Source of the DNA: Nannocystis pusilla
GTDB lineage: Bacteria > Myxococcota_A > Polyangia > Nannocystales > Nannocystaceae
Length of the DNA stretch: 64,000 nucleotides
Direction of reading: 5' to 3'
Assembly: GCF_020073745.1 (NCBI RefSeq)
Contig: NZ_JAIRAU010000005.1
Location: forward strand, 186,001 to 250,000
The notes under the pieces are model-generated. The model was not told the DNA's origin. It did no database searches and was given only the letters and a program-made list of their open reading frames with translations. Every line of letters begins with the position of its first letter. Position 1 is the stretch's first letter. Below are positions 45,301 through 54,016 of this stretch, piece after piece. The translations under genes and the position numbers were made by a program.

Positions 45301-48300
45301 ACGGCCACGCGTCGGCGTTGACCGACTCGAGATCGGCGAGGCGCTGCTCGCCCTCGTCGCGTAGGCGGGCTGCCCTCTCGGGGTCGGTGGCCGCTCGGGC
45401 GTCGCGGAAGCGGGCGGCGGCCTGGCGGAGCAGCCGCGCGGCCTCCCTGGCGATCTTGGCGCGCGCCTCCTCGACCTGGCGCTTGCGCTTCTCCTCGAGC
45501 AGCGCCCGCGTCTTCTCCTTGTTGCGCGAGATCATCAGGACGATGTCCTCGGGCGTGAGCTGCTGCTGCGCGGCGGGGTTGTTCGTGTCGCGGACTTGCG
45601 ACTTGAGCAGCTCGCCGAGCCAGCCGGCCTTGCCGTCGATCAGGGAGAAGCGGTAGCCGTCGGTGCTGCGGTCGGCGAAGTAGTAGTAGATCTGCACCGT
45701 GCCGAGGGTGTTACCCTGGCGCACGGCCCGGCCGTTCCGCTGCTCGAGGTCGGCCGGCGTCCACGGCAGGTCGAGGTGGTGGATCGTGCAGGTCCGAACT
45801 TGAAGGTCGATCCCCTCGTAGGCGACCGAGTTGGCGATCACGACGTCGTACTTCGGCGCGATCGCGCTGTCGGTCGGGCGCGCGCAGGTGCCGGGCGCGG
45901 GCGGCTCGGAGGACAGGCCGTTGAACTCGCGGGCGATGCGGATCCGGTCGGCCGGGCCGGTCTCCTCGGCGTTGAGGATGGCGATCCGCTCGCGCGGGAT
46001 TTCGTGCTTCACCAGCACCTCGCGCATCCACTGGTGGACCGCCGTCGGCTCGCAGAAGATGATGTGGCCGCAGTGCGGGCTGGCGGCGACTCGCTTCGCG
46101 CACTCGGTCAGCTTCGGACTCTCGTAGACGGGCCGCCCGAGACGGACGGTGACGTCGACCGGCTCACCGTCCTGGTAGACGCGCTTTTGGGCCGTGCCGC
46201 CTTCGAGCGCCGTCTTGTAGGAGTAGCCGTCCTCGAGCGCCGCGTGCAGGGCGATGAGCGACAGGCGGGCGAGGAGGCCGAGGATCGCGTAGCTCTCGCT
46301 GCCCTCCGGGTTGGGGTTGTCGAGGATCTTTTCGATCTCCGCGACGTAGCGGTCGTACTTCGCCTCCTGGACCTCGTCCATCTGGATCGTGATCGTCTCG
46401 ACCAGCGGGCGCGGGAGCTGGAGACCGACCTCGGCGGCGGTGCGGAACTCCGCGTAGGTGAACAGGATCGTCCGCAGGTCGTCGAGGTTCTTGAAGCCCG
46501 TCACCGCGAGCTTCTTCGTCGGATCGAGCGTCGAGTCGAGCACCTCGCGGTACTCGATCTTGAGGAAGCGGTCGATGAACTGCTCGGGGTCGCGGATCCC
46601 AGCCTTGGTGAAGGCGGCCGGGTCGATGAACTGGATCAGATTGTAGAACTCGAGCGGGCTGTTCTTCGCCGGCGTCGCGGTCAGCAGGACGATGCCGGCG
46701 CCCCCGGTCTTGCGCCGCACGGCGGCCGCGCGGAAGTCGAGCTGCCACGCGCGGTCGGAGCCCTCGCCACCGCCGCCCATGAACTTCGGCACGCCGTCCT
46801 CGCGCGCCTGCGGCTTGTACAGGTTCTTGAAAGCGGCCGCCTCGTCGATGACGAGCATGTCGACGCCGATGTCGTCCCACGAGACGCCGGGGTCGTACTG
46901 CCAGTCCGAGGGCAGCGCGAGGATCTCCTCGACCCACGCACGCACGCCGTGCTCGAGCAGCGCCCGCTCGCGCTCGGACAGCTTCTCCTTCTGCTTGGCG
47001 TTCTGCGCCTTCTCCTCGAGCGTCCGCTTGCGCAGCGCGATCGATCGTGCGACGGCCTCGACCTGCTCGACGTAGGCCATCACGGCGTCCTCGTTCATCT
47101 TCGTCCGCGCGAGCGCGTCGTAGCTGAGGATGGCGACGTCGGCCTGGCCGGTTTGGAGCAGGGTCCACTTCTTCGCGCGCTGCTCCGGCGTGTCAGTCTC
47201 GGAGGTGATGACGTCCTTGCGGACGCCGCGAGTGATCCGCTTGCGCTTCGAGCCGATCACGACGACGCGGTAGTCGGGCAGCGTGCAGAGGATGTCGTCG
47301 TGCCACTTCCACACGAGCGAGCCCGGCACGAGGATCACGGGGCGGCGGACCCAGCCCTCCTGGCGCGCACGGGCGATGATCGCCAGCGCCGTGTAGGTCT
47401 TGCCGACGCCGACGTCGAAGGCGACGAGGCCCCCGCGCTGCGACAGCACACGCCGGGCGCCGGCGAGCTGGTGGGGCTTCAATTTCGGCGCGCCGGAGCC
47501 CCAGCGGGCGATGTCGAGCGGCTCGGGCGTGTAGGTCGGGACGATGCGGCCGCGAGCGACACGGTTGTACGCGTGGACGAGCTGCTCGCGCCGGCCCTCG
47601 TCGGCGGCGACCCACGCTTTGAATGACTCCTCCCACTGCTTCGCCAGGGCGAGCCGCCGCTCCGCGAGGCTCTGCTTGGCAGCCTTCCGCTCTTCACGAC
47701 TCCGCGGCCCGGCGTCGCGGTCGCGCTTCTCTTGCGGGGGACGGAACAGCTCGGGATCGTGGTTGTAGTAGCCGAGGAAGGCGAGGGTCGCGGGGGAGAT
47801 CGCGGGCGCTTTCTCGCTGGTGTAGTCGTGGCCCTTGAGCTGCACGAAGCCGTCCTTGCGCTCGAGCTCGATCGCGCCGTAGCGGCCGTTGAGGGTGGCG
47901 GAGATCCAGCCGGCGACGAGGTCGAGCGGGACATAGCCGTGCTGCGGGCTGATGTCGGTGAGGTCGTCGAAGACGGCCGGCGCGATCGCCTCGAGCAGCC
48001 GCCGCACCTGCACCTTCGCCTGCTCGTCACCCTGTGCGGCGCGGGCGGTCGCGCGGTCGTGCCGGGCCCACAGATCATTGCCAGTCAGGTACGCGTCGCG
48101 CGGGAGGAGTCGGTCCCACGCCTCGCCGTCGAGGTTCCACTCCGCCTCCAGGAGCGCCGCGACTGCGTCCGCCGAGCTGAGCGAGCCGCCCTGCTGCTTG
48201 TGGAAGGTCATGAGCTGCGCGAGGGTCAGCGCGCGCTGCTGGCGGAACAGGGCCTCGGCCTGCGCGACGACGTCGTTCGGCTGCCCGGAGAATTTCGGCT

Positions 48301-50383
48301 GCACCGCGGGCGGCTCGCGCAGCGCGGGGGCGATGCTGCCGGACTTCTCGAAGGCGTTGAGGAGGTGCTGGGCCGCGGCGAGCTGGCGGCGGTCCGCGAG
48401 CCCGCGCAGGGCCTTGTCCCGCCAGGGGTTGCCGGCGGTCGCGGCGAAGTCGCGCAGCGCCGCGTGGAGCTCGGGCCAGAGCTGCGCCGCCCGCTCGGCC
48501 TCGTCGGCGCCGACCGCCGCGAGGTAGCGACCGACGCGACGGCCGAGCTCGAGCGCCGGCCGCAGGTCGTCCTCGACGTCCGCGGGGATCGCCTCATCCT
48601 CGCGTGTGACCTTTTGAACAGGTCCGACCTCGCGCTGGACGATCGACGTGAGCACGCAGGCCGTGCAGATCGGGCGCGGCGTGAGGGCGGGCAGGCCGGC
48701 GAAGTCTCCCGTCACGGTGTACCGCCAGCTCCGCGCCATGCCGGCCTCGTCGTCACCGGCGAACGCGCCGTCCTCTCTGCCGAGGATGTGGTCCGGGTGG
48801 TGCTTGAAGTAGTCGCCATCGAGGATGAAGTCGTCGGCCTGGTCGACCTCGGTCAGCTCGCCGCCACGGCTGCGCCAGAACACGACGTCCATCACGACCG
48901 CTGCGCCGGGCACAGTCTCGCGGCCCTTCTTGTCGTGGCTCGGCAGGCGGAAGGCGCCGAGCAGGTGATGACGGCGCAGCAGCTTCTCGCGCAGGCCGCG
49001 GTTGAGGTTGCCGCTGAGGAAGCCCGCCGGGATCAAGAACACACCGACGCCGCCCGGCACGAGCAGGTCGAGCACGCGGCGCATGAAGTAGGCGAAGGCG
49101 CGCTTCTCTTTGTAAAATTCGTCGGGGTCCTCGCGGGCCATCGCGCCGCGCTCCCCGTAGGGCGGGTTGGAGACGACGAGCCCGATCGTGCCTCGGTAGC
49201 GCGGGCCCTCGCTGACGACCCAGCGCTCGAACGGGCCGTGGTACACGTCGGCGTCGGGCCGAAGCGCGCGCAGCAGCGTCGAGCTGACCGTGGAGAACTC
49301 GACCGCGGTCCAGGCGATCTTTTTAATCTGGCCGCCGGCTTCGAGCTCGAGGCAGCGGCGCGGGCTGAATGCGCGGATCAGCCGGCCGATACCGGCGCTG
49401 GGCTCGAGCGCCCGGACGACGCCGTCGTTGCCGGCGAGCTCGGGCAGGAGCGGGCACAGGGTCTCGGCGATCGCCTCGGCGATCGCCGTCGGCGTGTAGT
49501 ACTCGTGGATCAGGCCGAACGACTCCGGCGTCAGTCCGGGCGGGACCAACTTCTTGACGTTCTCGATCGAGAGGCCGCCCCAGCCGGAGTACTGCGCGAG
49601 CGCCCGAAGATCCTCGGCCGTGAGTTCGCCTGGCTCTTTGGACAGGGCGAGCCGCATCGCCCGGAGGTTGGCGTCGGTGCGCCACGACTTGTCGCGCAGG
49701 TCCGGCGGGGTCTCGATCTCAAAGGGCGCACTTTTAGGTCGGGCGCCGGCGGCCCGCGCACGCGTCCACAGCGCGGCGGCGTAACGATCGAGCCGCGCCG
49801 CGTCGGCGATCCCGTCGCGGAGCTGGGCGACCCGCTCCTGCACGGCCTTCAGGTCGGCGCGCAGCCTCTCGTCGGAGCCCTCGGAATAGATCGGGTTGAG
49901 ATGAAGCTCCCCCGAGGCGTTACGTACGATGAAGGGCGAGCCGGACTCAAGAATCACCAGGGCGGGCCGGCGCAACAGCAGCGGGACAGCGTCCCATCCG
50001 ATCTGCCGGAGGAGGATCGCCTCGGCGCGGATCTCGGCGAACTCGACGCCGAACGCGACCGCCCCTTCCTGGCCGTCCGGGCCGGGGTCGCGCGCGAGCA
50101 TCTTGTCCATCCGCTTCATGATCCGCTTGATCACGGCGGCGTCGGGCTCGGCGTCCTTCGGCCGCTCGCGCGCGGCGAGCTTCGCGTAAGCCGCGAACTC
50201 CTCGGCAGTCTTCGGCGGCTCGCCGCGCTTCATGCGGCGCAGCATCATCGCGCGGGCGACGACGGCCTCGAGCGCGTCACGGTTGCGCTGGATGAAGCCG
50301 TCGATGAACTCGGGCGAATAGCTCGGCGGCAGCTTGGCGCGCCAGCGCGGCAGGAGCTTGTCGAGGATGACAGCAGGGGTCAT
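42392..50383 (-). CDS. Giant N12-class DNA methylase-SNF2 helicase fusion (DarB-like polyvalent protein)
   Basis: 2663 residues. An adenine methylase domain comes first: LAQYSGWGGL is a hallmark of N12-class methylases, ALEPSAGIGRLIRAF (about 325-338) is the SAM site and NPPYGERG (about 406) is the catalytic motif. A SNF2/superfamily 2 helicase follows: Walker A FDVGVGKTYTAL (about 990), Walker B VIDEAAAFKN (about 1177), LTATPAKNSP, and the C-terminal helicase motifs VAYEGIDLQ and QRNGRAVRQGN (about 1550). About 1100 residues remain, with coiled coil near 1640 and no domain I can name. Similar proteins (phage P1 DarB; polyvalent proteins of Iyer, Burroughs and Aravind) protect incoming DNA from restriction and may travel with it. 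The start ATG 50383 has no strong competitor. Confidence 0.9.
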   Translation of the reverse strand: MTPAVILDKLLPRWRAKLPPSYSPEFIDGFIQRNRDALEAVVARAMMLRRMKRGEPPKTAEEFAAYAKLAARERPKDAEPDAAVIKRIMKRMDKMLARDPGPDGQEGAVAFGVEFAEIRAEAILLRQIGWDAVPLLLRRPALVILESGSPFIVRNASGELHLNPIYSEGSDERLRADLKAVQERVAQLRDGIADAARLDRYAAALWTRARAAGARPKSAPFEIETPPDLRDKSWRTDANLRAMRLALSKEPGELTAEDLRALAQYSGWGGLSIENVKKLVPPGLTPESFGLIHEYYTPTAIAEAIAETLCPLLPELAGNDGVVRALEPSAGIGRLIRAFSPRRCLELEAGGQIKKIAWTAVEFSTVSSTLLRALRPDADVYHGPFERWVVSEGPRYRGTIGLVVSNPPYGERGAMAREDPDEFYKEKRAFAYFMRRVLDLLVPGGVGVFLIPAGFLSGNLNRGLREKLLRRHHLLGAFRLPSHDKKGRETVPGAAVVMDVVFWRSRGGELTEVDQADDFILDGDYFKHHPDHILGREDGAFAGDDEAGMARSWRYTVTGDFAGLPALTPRPICTACVLTSIVQREVGPVQKVTREDEAIPADVEDDLRPALELGRRVGRYLAAVGADEAERAAQLWPELHAALRDFAATAGNPWRDKALRGLADRRQLAAAQHLLNAFEKSGSIAPALREPPAVQPKFSGQPNDVVAQAEALFRQQRALTLAQLMTFHKQQGGSLSSADAVAALLEAEWNLDGEAWDRLLPRDAYLTGNDLWARHDRATARAAQGDEQAKVQVRRLLEAIAPAVFDDLTDISPQHGYVPLDLVAGWISATLNGRYGAIELERKDGFVQLKGHDYTSEKAPAISPATLAFLGYYNHDPELFRPPQEKRDRDAGPRSREERKAAKQSLAERRLALAKQWEESFKAWVAADEGRREQLVHAYNRVARGRIVPTYTPEPLDIARWGSGAPKLKPHQLAGARRVLSQRGGLVAFDVGVGKTYTALAIIARARQEGWVRRPVILVPGSLVWKWHDDILCTLPDYRVVVIGSKRKRITRGVRKDVITSETDTPEQRAKKWTLLQTGQADVAILSYDALARTKMNEDAVMAYVEQVEAVARSIALRKRTLEEKAQNAKQKEKLSERERALLEHGVRAWVEEILALPSDWQYDPGVSWDDIGVDMLVIDEAAAFKNLYKPQAREDGVPKFMGGGGEGSDRAWQLDFRAAAVRRKTGGAGIVLLTATPAKNSPLEFYNLIQFIDPAAFTKAGIRDPEQFIDRFLKIEYREVLDSTLDPTKKLAVTGFKNLDDLRTILFTYAEFRTAAEVGLQLPRPLVETITIQMDEVQEAKYDRYVAEIEKILDNPNPEGSESYAILGLLARLSLIALHAALEDGYSYKTALEGGTAQKRVYQDGEPVDVTVRLGRPVYESPKLTECAKRVAASPHCGHIIFCEPTAVHQWMREVLVKHEIPRERIAILNAEETGPADRIRIAREFNGLSSEPPAPGTCARPTDSAIAPKYDVVIANSVAYEGIDLQVRTCTIHHLDLPWTPADLEQRNGRAVRQGNTLGTVQIYYYFADRSTDGYRFSLIDGKAGWLGELLKSQVRDTNNPAAQQQLTPEDIVLMISRNKEKTRALLEEKRKRQVEEARAKIAREAARLLRQAAARFRDARAATDPERAARLRDEGEQRLADLESVNADAWPWAPWMYAARDVDMIVPENGGAPVYEGLRVARPRAGAPDQFDYLEFGQIVSTEEGDKIGLRAAGSPGWQLVAYTGTLNGSPIAPGEMPRDGGPMWPDDDDTRTAAAIEKKIREVFRYMQFEDLRWRGASDAWLEKWWPRFEREIAGGLAESHHREKVPVVDEEGLAIAAGAEIRGATILPPTRAGWQRFLELAPASGESFTNLKDIGLAWWDRKVPQDLLSKERNLLRELIVPRLLEDQAYRNAREHSDAQNARIEHDKALGRVMLALFNEDPEKHGELYRRYADDEAFRRSLHEQSFTTTYDQKQEQRGEGRASGSSERPRLTDEQREQMQALLDRDARQDRSEPPEDVDRRVVDNLFLQRAAMSDALMMGGVGKADRQKQAMEGAKTAEVITVLRAEASILRGRGYVVSLAGNGARSFNVIGHGGQLLAARVVLPDGLFLAPEVDAETLTRLERDLVDAHKVVQAIMREERKGQTLDDTAMLAIWRRARSLTQETAEAGDAAMTLRIERAATSTIRAIDIRKRVGSLDEASHEYRAAVDASGEGASTFPSGEVILSDGQRYQVSYNGRVWSEGRVVFDPRTTNAPDEGERSEPPARTVERTHEEARSAIKVLGLPVKQHVKYLRQVDEAIASGKSYLPIIERARKAAEKLTAGKGAKTTGRDAAPAARPPRRILDAALDTLGAHPDLSRDLRRTDGYQEIARALEEFAVPSGISAEELQTWLESHHLMDAGDILARARVEPVPVARLMQELWDSVLDTFEVAEVDEVDGVLRVPENAIYDISGRDTILERVMEGDRASMRTIRVTRGDEAHGTVAIDDPTDRLTPGALVHLRGRDVAVLDHLYRKLRAFHHNLVVAPKTLQDVRMLLYWTAVMLDAPPCQGDVKARASSAFEQAKQYYDTARRRLLDGLSVDAVRRMQEALRRISAAAAEIARSCGEGQIDIAVTPPHLPVTPEDKAAITGGQVEERP

Positions 50384-50548
50384 GGGGATCTCCGTGTGCG
50401 AGGAGGAAGGAAGGCGACTGGCCGCCGTCAAGCGGCGCATGCGTGCATCCAGAGGGATTCAGCGAAGCGCTGCAGGCGCTCCTTGGTGTCGGGCTCGGTG
50501 TCGATGGTCTCGTGACATTCGATGATTTCTACTCGGCCCGGGTCTCTC

Positions 50549-50944
50549 CTACGAATGCTCTTCGCCAGCGGCGTGCTTGAGGCGGCAGGGGCCGCAGCCG
50601 CAGGTCTTGCCGCAACCGCCGCAGCCGGTCTTCGCCGGCGGTTCGCCGGGCCAGGTGTCGAAGGTGCCGCCGGGCTGGACGAGGCCCTGGGAGAGCCAGG
50701 CAGCTCGCTGGGCCTTGAGGCTGGCGCCACCCTCGGCGGACAGCTCGTAGAGAGCGCCGCGCTGGCGCGGGAGCTCGGGGCGGTCCTCGACGCGGGCGCA
50801 GTGAACCGCGCCGGCGCCGACCATGACGCGCCAGCCGTCGTGCTGCGCGACGACCTCGTGCGCGTCGGCGAGGTTGAAGACGGCCTGGCTGTCGACGTAG
50901 CGCCGGCCGCCGATCTTGTAGATGGAACCTGGCTGATTGGACAT
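50549..50944 (-). CDS. Cys-rich small element protein
   Basis: 131 residues. N-terminal 90 residues look beta/alpha (GSIYKIGGRRYVDSQAVFNL). The C-terminus has a tight Cys cluster, CGGCGKTCGCGPCRLKH, that could bind Zn or a metal cluster. No membrane helix, no family recognised. The gap 50384-50548 after it holds no supported gene. Confidence 0.65.
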   Translation of the reverse strand: MSNQPGSIYKIGGRRYVDSQAVFNLADAHEVVAQHDGWRVMVGAGAVHCARVEDRPELPRQRGALYELSAEGGASLKAQRAAWLSQGLVQPGGTFDTWPGEPPAKTGCGGCGKTCGCGPCRLKHAAGEEHS

Positions 50945-50945
50945 G

Positions 50946-51728
50946 TCAGTCGTCCTCATCCTCGTCGAGCACGGCGTCGAGCTCGCTGCTGAAGCTGCCC
51001 ATCAGCTCCTTGTCCTGGGCCGCCTTGCTCGGGCCCTCCGGCTCGGGCTTCGGGGCGGCCGGCTTCTCCTCGGTCTTCGGCGCGGGCTTCGAGGGCTTCG
51101 GCGCGGCCTGGATCTCCTCGTCCCTCACACGCTCCCTCAGCGGCGCCGGGCAGGCGCGAGCGACCTGACCCGCCGTGACGGGCCCGAACTCGGACTCGGG
51201 CCAGCCGGCGTCGTGGAGCTCCTGCGCGCGCTTCTTCGCCATTTCGACCTTGCGGAAGCAGCCGATGTGTTGGGGCCAGGTGCCCTTGAGCTCGTAGAAC
51301 AGCGCCCACTGCGTATCCTTGGCGATCAGCGCTTTGAACTGACCTGCGGCGGAGGGGGCAGCGAAGCCGTCGTAGTCGTGATCCTTGACGGGCGTCCACT
51401 CGAGCGACGTGCCGCGGCCGCCGCTCCGCGATCCCGCCTTGGGTGAGGCGCGGAGCTTCTTCGCGGCGGCTTTGGCCCTCGACTTGTCCTCGGACGCTTG
51501 CGCCTCACGATCGCGCCGCTTCTCCGCCGCCGGCTTCGCGGGGGCCTGGATGAGCGCCTCGGACTTGTTCTTGGCCGCGCGCGGCGGCTGGTTCGCCGCG
51601 CGTTCGGTCTTGCTCTGCTTCCCGCGTTCACAACTGACGCGGCCGTCCGAGCTCTGCTCGATGACGACGGTCTCCCCTGATTCGCTCTCCTCGAGAGTCA
51701 CCTTGAACTGCTGAAATCCCCAATTCAC
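50946..51728 (-). CDS. Element protein with Lys/Ala-rich linker, possible DNA-binding
   Basis: 260 residues from a GTG with GGAAGGTGG upstream. The first 35 residues are beta-like (WGFQQFKVTLEESESGETVV), followed by a long basic Lys/Arg/Ala linker (about 40-115). A compact domain near 135-190 (ALFYELKGTWPQHIGCFRKV) comes next, then a Pro/Glu-rich tail ending acidic (LDAVLDEDEDD). The basic linker and acidic end suggest nucleic acid or protein binding. No family recognised. Confidence 0.62.
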   Translation of the reverse strand: MNWGFQQFKVTLEESESGETVVIEQSSDGRVSCERGKQSKTERAANQPPRAAKNKSEALIQAPAKPAAEKRRDREAQASEDKSRAKAAAKKLRASPKAGSRSGGRGTSLEWTPVKDHDYDGFAAPSAAGQFKALIAKDTQWALFYELKGTWPQHIGCFRKVEMAKKRAQELHDAGWPESEFGPVTAGQVARACPAPLRERVRDEEIQAAPKPSKPAPKTEEKPAAPKPEPEGPSKAAQDKELMGSFSSELDAVLDEDEDD

Positions 51729-51739
51729 ATTCCACCTTC

Positions 51740-53644
51740 CTATCGTGCATTGGTTCTTCTGCTCCGCGCGACGCCGACCGCGACGGCGATCGTCGTGGCG
51801 AGCGCGGCGCCGCCGAGCACCGCGGGGCCGAGCCATCCGGGGCCGCCGCGGTCCTGCTCGGGATCCGGGTCAAAGGGTAGTCCGCCCTGCGGCGGCACCG
51901 GCCGATCGGGGGCCGGCGCCTTCGGGTCGAGCGCCTCTGCGCCGGCGGAGCCGCGCAGCCCGAATTTGGCCGCTCCGCGCTGGATCGCGTTGGTCGGCAC
52001 GCCGGCGTCCTTGAGGGCGCTGGCGTACTCCGGGTCGACCTCGCGGGCTGTCTCGTACTCGACCATCATCCGCGACGGATGCTGAAGCAACCGCTTGCGC
52101 ATCTCGATGCAGTGGGCGCGTAGCGAGGCGTCGCGGAAGGCCGCATAGGCCGGCTTGTCGCCGACGGCGTCGGGGCGGACGTAGGCGCAGTCGAGGCTGC
52201 GCGAGAGCCTGCGCCGCTGGAGCTGGGCGACCGCACGAACGGCCGGGAGCACGATCGCGTCGTCGGCCCGCCTGTACTTCGAGAGCAGCAGCTCGCCGGG
52301 CGGCCACGGGACGCAGGTCATGCCGGGCCCGCGAGTCTGGGCATAGAGCGGCGGCGCGATGTACTCTTTGGTCTTGGCGTCGCGCGACCACTTTTGCGGC
52401 AGATATCCGCTCTGGGTCCGCGGCTTACCCTTGAGCACGAGGTCGCTGTACATGCAGCTCGTCCGCGAGCGCGGGGTCGCCAACGCCCCGTTCTGGAAGG
52501 TGCCGCGGGTAACGAGGGGAACGGTCGTGCCGTCCGTGGCCTCGGCGCACAGGACACCGGAGGCGCTGGCCCCGAACCGCCACTCGCCGTGGACCTCGCG
52601 CGCGAGGTAGCCGAGGAGCCAGTCTCCGTGGCCCTGGTCCATCGCCGAGGTGTAGAGCGCCGTGAACCAGTCCCGCCACAGCTTCTCGAGCGCGACGCAG
52701 TCCACCTTGTAGCTGTCGGGGCCGCCCGCCGCGATCTGCTGCCAGGTCGTGCCGGCGAGCTGCTGCAGCGAGGGGTAGAAGTCGCCGGTCTGCGTGAAGT
52801 CGCCGTAGAGATGGATCAGCGTGCCGTCGCTGTAGAAGCGGAGCGCTGAGTGCGGCGGCTGCGGGCGACCCCGGTATTGGAGAATCCCCGCGACGCGAAA
52901 GGTGCCGGGCAGGCAGCCGTAGGCGCCGTTCCATGCGACTGACTTGCCCGAGAACGGTGCGAGGACCTGGCCGATGATGTCGCTCTCGTCATCCACGCCG
53001 TCAGCGAGAGCCCAAGGGCGAGCGTCGGTCGGCGGCGAAAACATCGGTGTCCAGTCGACGCCGGCGGCCTCAACCTGTACGAAGGCTCGGACCCACTGCT
53101 GATCAGTGTCGCTGCTGTACCGCCGCCATGGCAGGATGGCTCGGCGTTCCGGTGGCACGCGATCCCCATCCAGCAATCCCTCGAACAGGGGAATGAGCGC
53201 CTGCCCGATGCCCGCCACGATTCCCACGATCCATCCGACCACGGGGACCGCCGTCACCGCGTCGAGCGCTGCATCGAGTGCCACGGAGGCGATCGACGCG
53301 ACCAGCTTCGCCGGGTCCGTGGTCAACGCGAAGGGCACTTCCGCAAGTACGCCTGCGATGGTGTCCTTCTGAGTGTCGATCCAGGAGACCTTGGACCAGA
53401 TATCAGAGAGCAGATCGCCTGCCTGCGTCGCCTTTGTCTTCCAAAGGATTTGGGTGGCGCTATTCCATGCCTGCCCTCCCGCCCGAGTGAGAAGCTCGCG
53501 GCCGACGGTGCGAGAGCCGCTCCCGGACGCGCGCTTCATCAGCGCCTGAAATGCATCATCGGCGTAGGAGTCAGCGCCCGGAAATGGGCTGACGAAGAGA
53601 TCTGGAACACGGTCGAAGAGGCGGCTGTTCGGATCGATGAGCAT
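51740..53644 (-). CDS. Large element protein with central hydrophobic region and C-terminal membrane anchor
   Basis: 634 residues. N-terminal helical region, then a hydrophobic stretch at about 125-170 (VVGWIVGIVAGIGQALIPLF). A long aromatic-rich soluble part follows (about 185-560; for example TLIHLYGDFTQTGDFYPSLQ), then a Pro/Asp-rich linker and one C-terminal membrane helix (GPAVLGGAALATTIAVAVGV) with a basic end (ARSRRTNAR). No family recognised. Size and mixed character would suit a vertex, spike-base or host-recognition protein, but this is only a guess from context. The start is 3 bases after the lipoprotein stop. Confidence 0.68.
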   Translation of the reverse strand: MLIDPNSRLFDRVPDLFVSPFPGADSYADDAFQALMKRASGSGSRTVGRELLTRAGGQAWNSATQILWKTKATQAGDLLSDIWSKVSWIDTQKDTIAGVLAEVPFALTTDPAKLVASIASVALDAALDAVTAVPVVGWIVGIVAGIGQALIPLFEGLLDGDRVPPERRAILPWRRYSSDTDQQWVRAFVQVEAAGVDWTPMFSPPTDARPWALADGVDDESDIIGQVLAPFSGKSVAWNGAYGCLPGTFRVAGILQYRGRPQPPHSALRFYSDGTLIHLYGDFTQTGDFYPSLQQLAGTTWQQIAAGGPDSYKVDCVALEKLWRDWFTALYTSAMDQGHGDWLLGYLAREVHGEWRFGASASGVLCAEATDGTTVPLVTRGTFQNGALATPRSRTSCMYSDLVLKGKPRTQSGYLPQKWSRDAKTKEYIAPPLYAQTRGPGMTCVPWPPGELLLSKYRRADDAIVLPAVRAVAQLQRRRLSRSLDCAYVRPDAVGDKPAYAAFRDASLRAHCIEMRKRLLQHPSRMMVEYETAREVDPEYASALKDAGVPTNAIQRGAAKFGLRGSAGAEALDPKAPAPDRPVPPQGGLPFDPDPEQDRGGPGWLGPAVLGGAALATTIAVAVGVARSRRTNAR

Positions 53645-53646
53645 GA

Positions 53647-53964
53647 TCAGTCCGATTTCGTCGCCGCGCACCATTCGGTGATGCATGCGAGCGGCGTGGC
53701 CAGGGTTTGGGGGCAGGCGCCCTGATCGTCACATGCGATCTGGCATTGCCCGGCATGACACTCATGCTTCCAACCTTCGATCGGCTGGCAGTCCGAGTCC
53801 TCGACGCACTCCTCCTCGCAATAGCCTGCATAGCAGGAGAGGCCGTCGTCGCAGACTTCGGGAGCACATGGCTCGCCAAAACTGTTGCGGTCGTCTTCCT
53901 TGCAGCCGATGCTGTCGGCGACGAGGAGCAGGAGGACGGGGACGATGATGTTGCGAGCATTCAT
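53647..53964 (-). CDS. Cys-rich lipoprotein of the element
   Basis: 105 residues. Signal peptide with lipobox (VPVLLLLVADSIGC), so the lipidated Cys is residue 21. The mature part has 14 further Cys in CxxDxDC-like repeats (PEVCDDGLSCYAGYCEEEC; EDSDCQPI), typical of secreted Cys-rich modules in myxobacteria. It is unusual inside a phage-like gene set. Possible roles are superinfection exclusion or surface modification of the lysogen; none can be shown. It overlaps no neighbour and is 3 bases from the next start. Confidence 0.8.
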   Translation of the reverse strand: MNARNIIVPVLLLLVADSIGCKEDDRNSFGEPCAPEVCDDGLSCYAGYCEEECVEDSDCQPIEGWKHECHAGQCQIACDDQGACPQTLATPLACITEWCAATKSD

Positions 53965-54016
53965 AGGCGCAGCGTAGACCAGCGCGCTTCCGCTCGTCGA
54001 GCCACCGGGACAGCGT

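Noticed and set aside
47732..50515. Long plus-strand open frame opposite the methylase-helicase gene
   Set aside because: Shadow of the real minus-strand gene, which shows intact methylase and helicase motifs over the same bases.
50428..50545. Small frame encoding ECHETIDTEPDTKERLQRFA
   Set aside because: It has no ATG, GTG or TTG start at a sensible distance from the AGGAGA upstream, so a gene cannot be supported.
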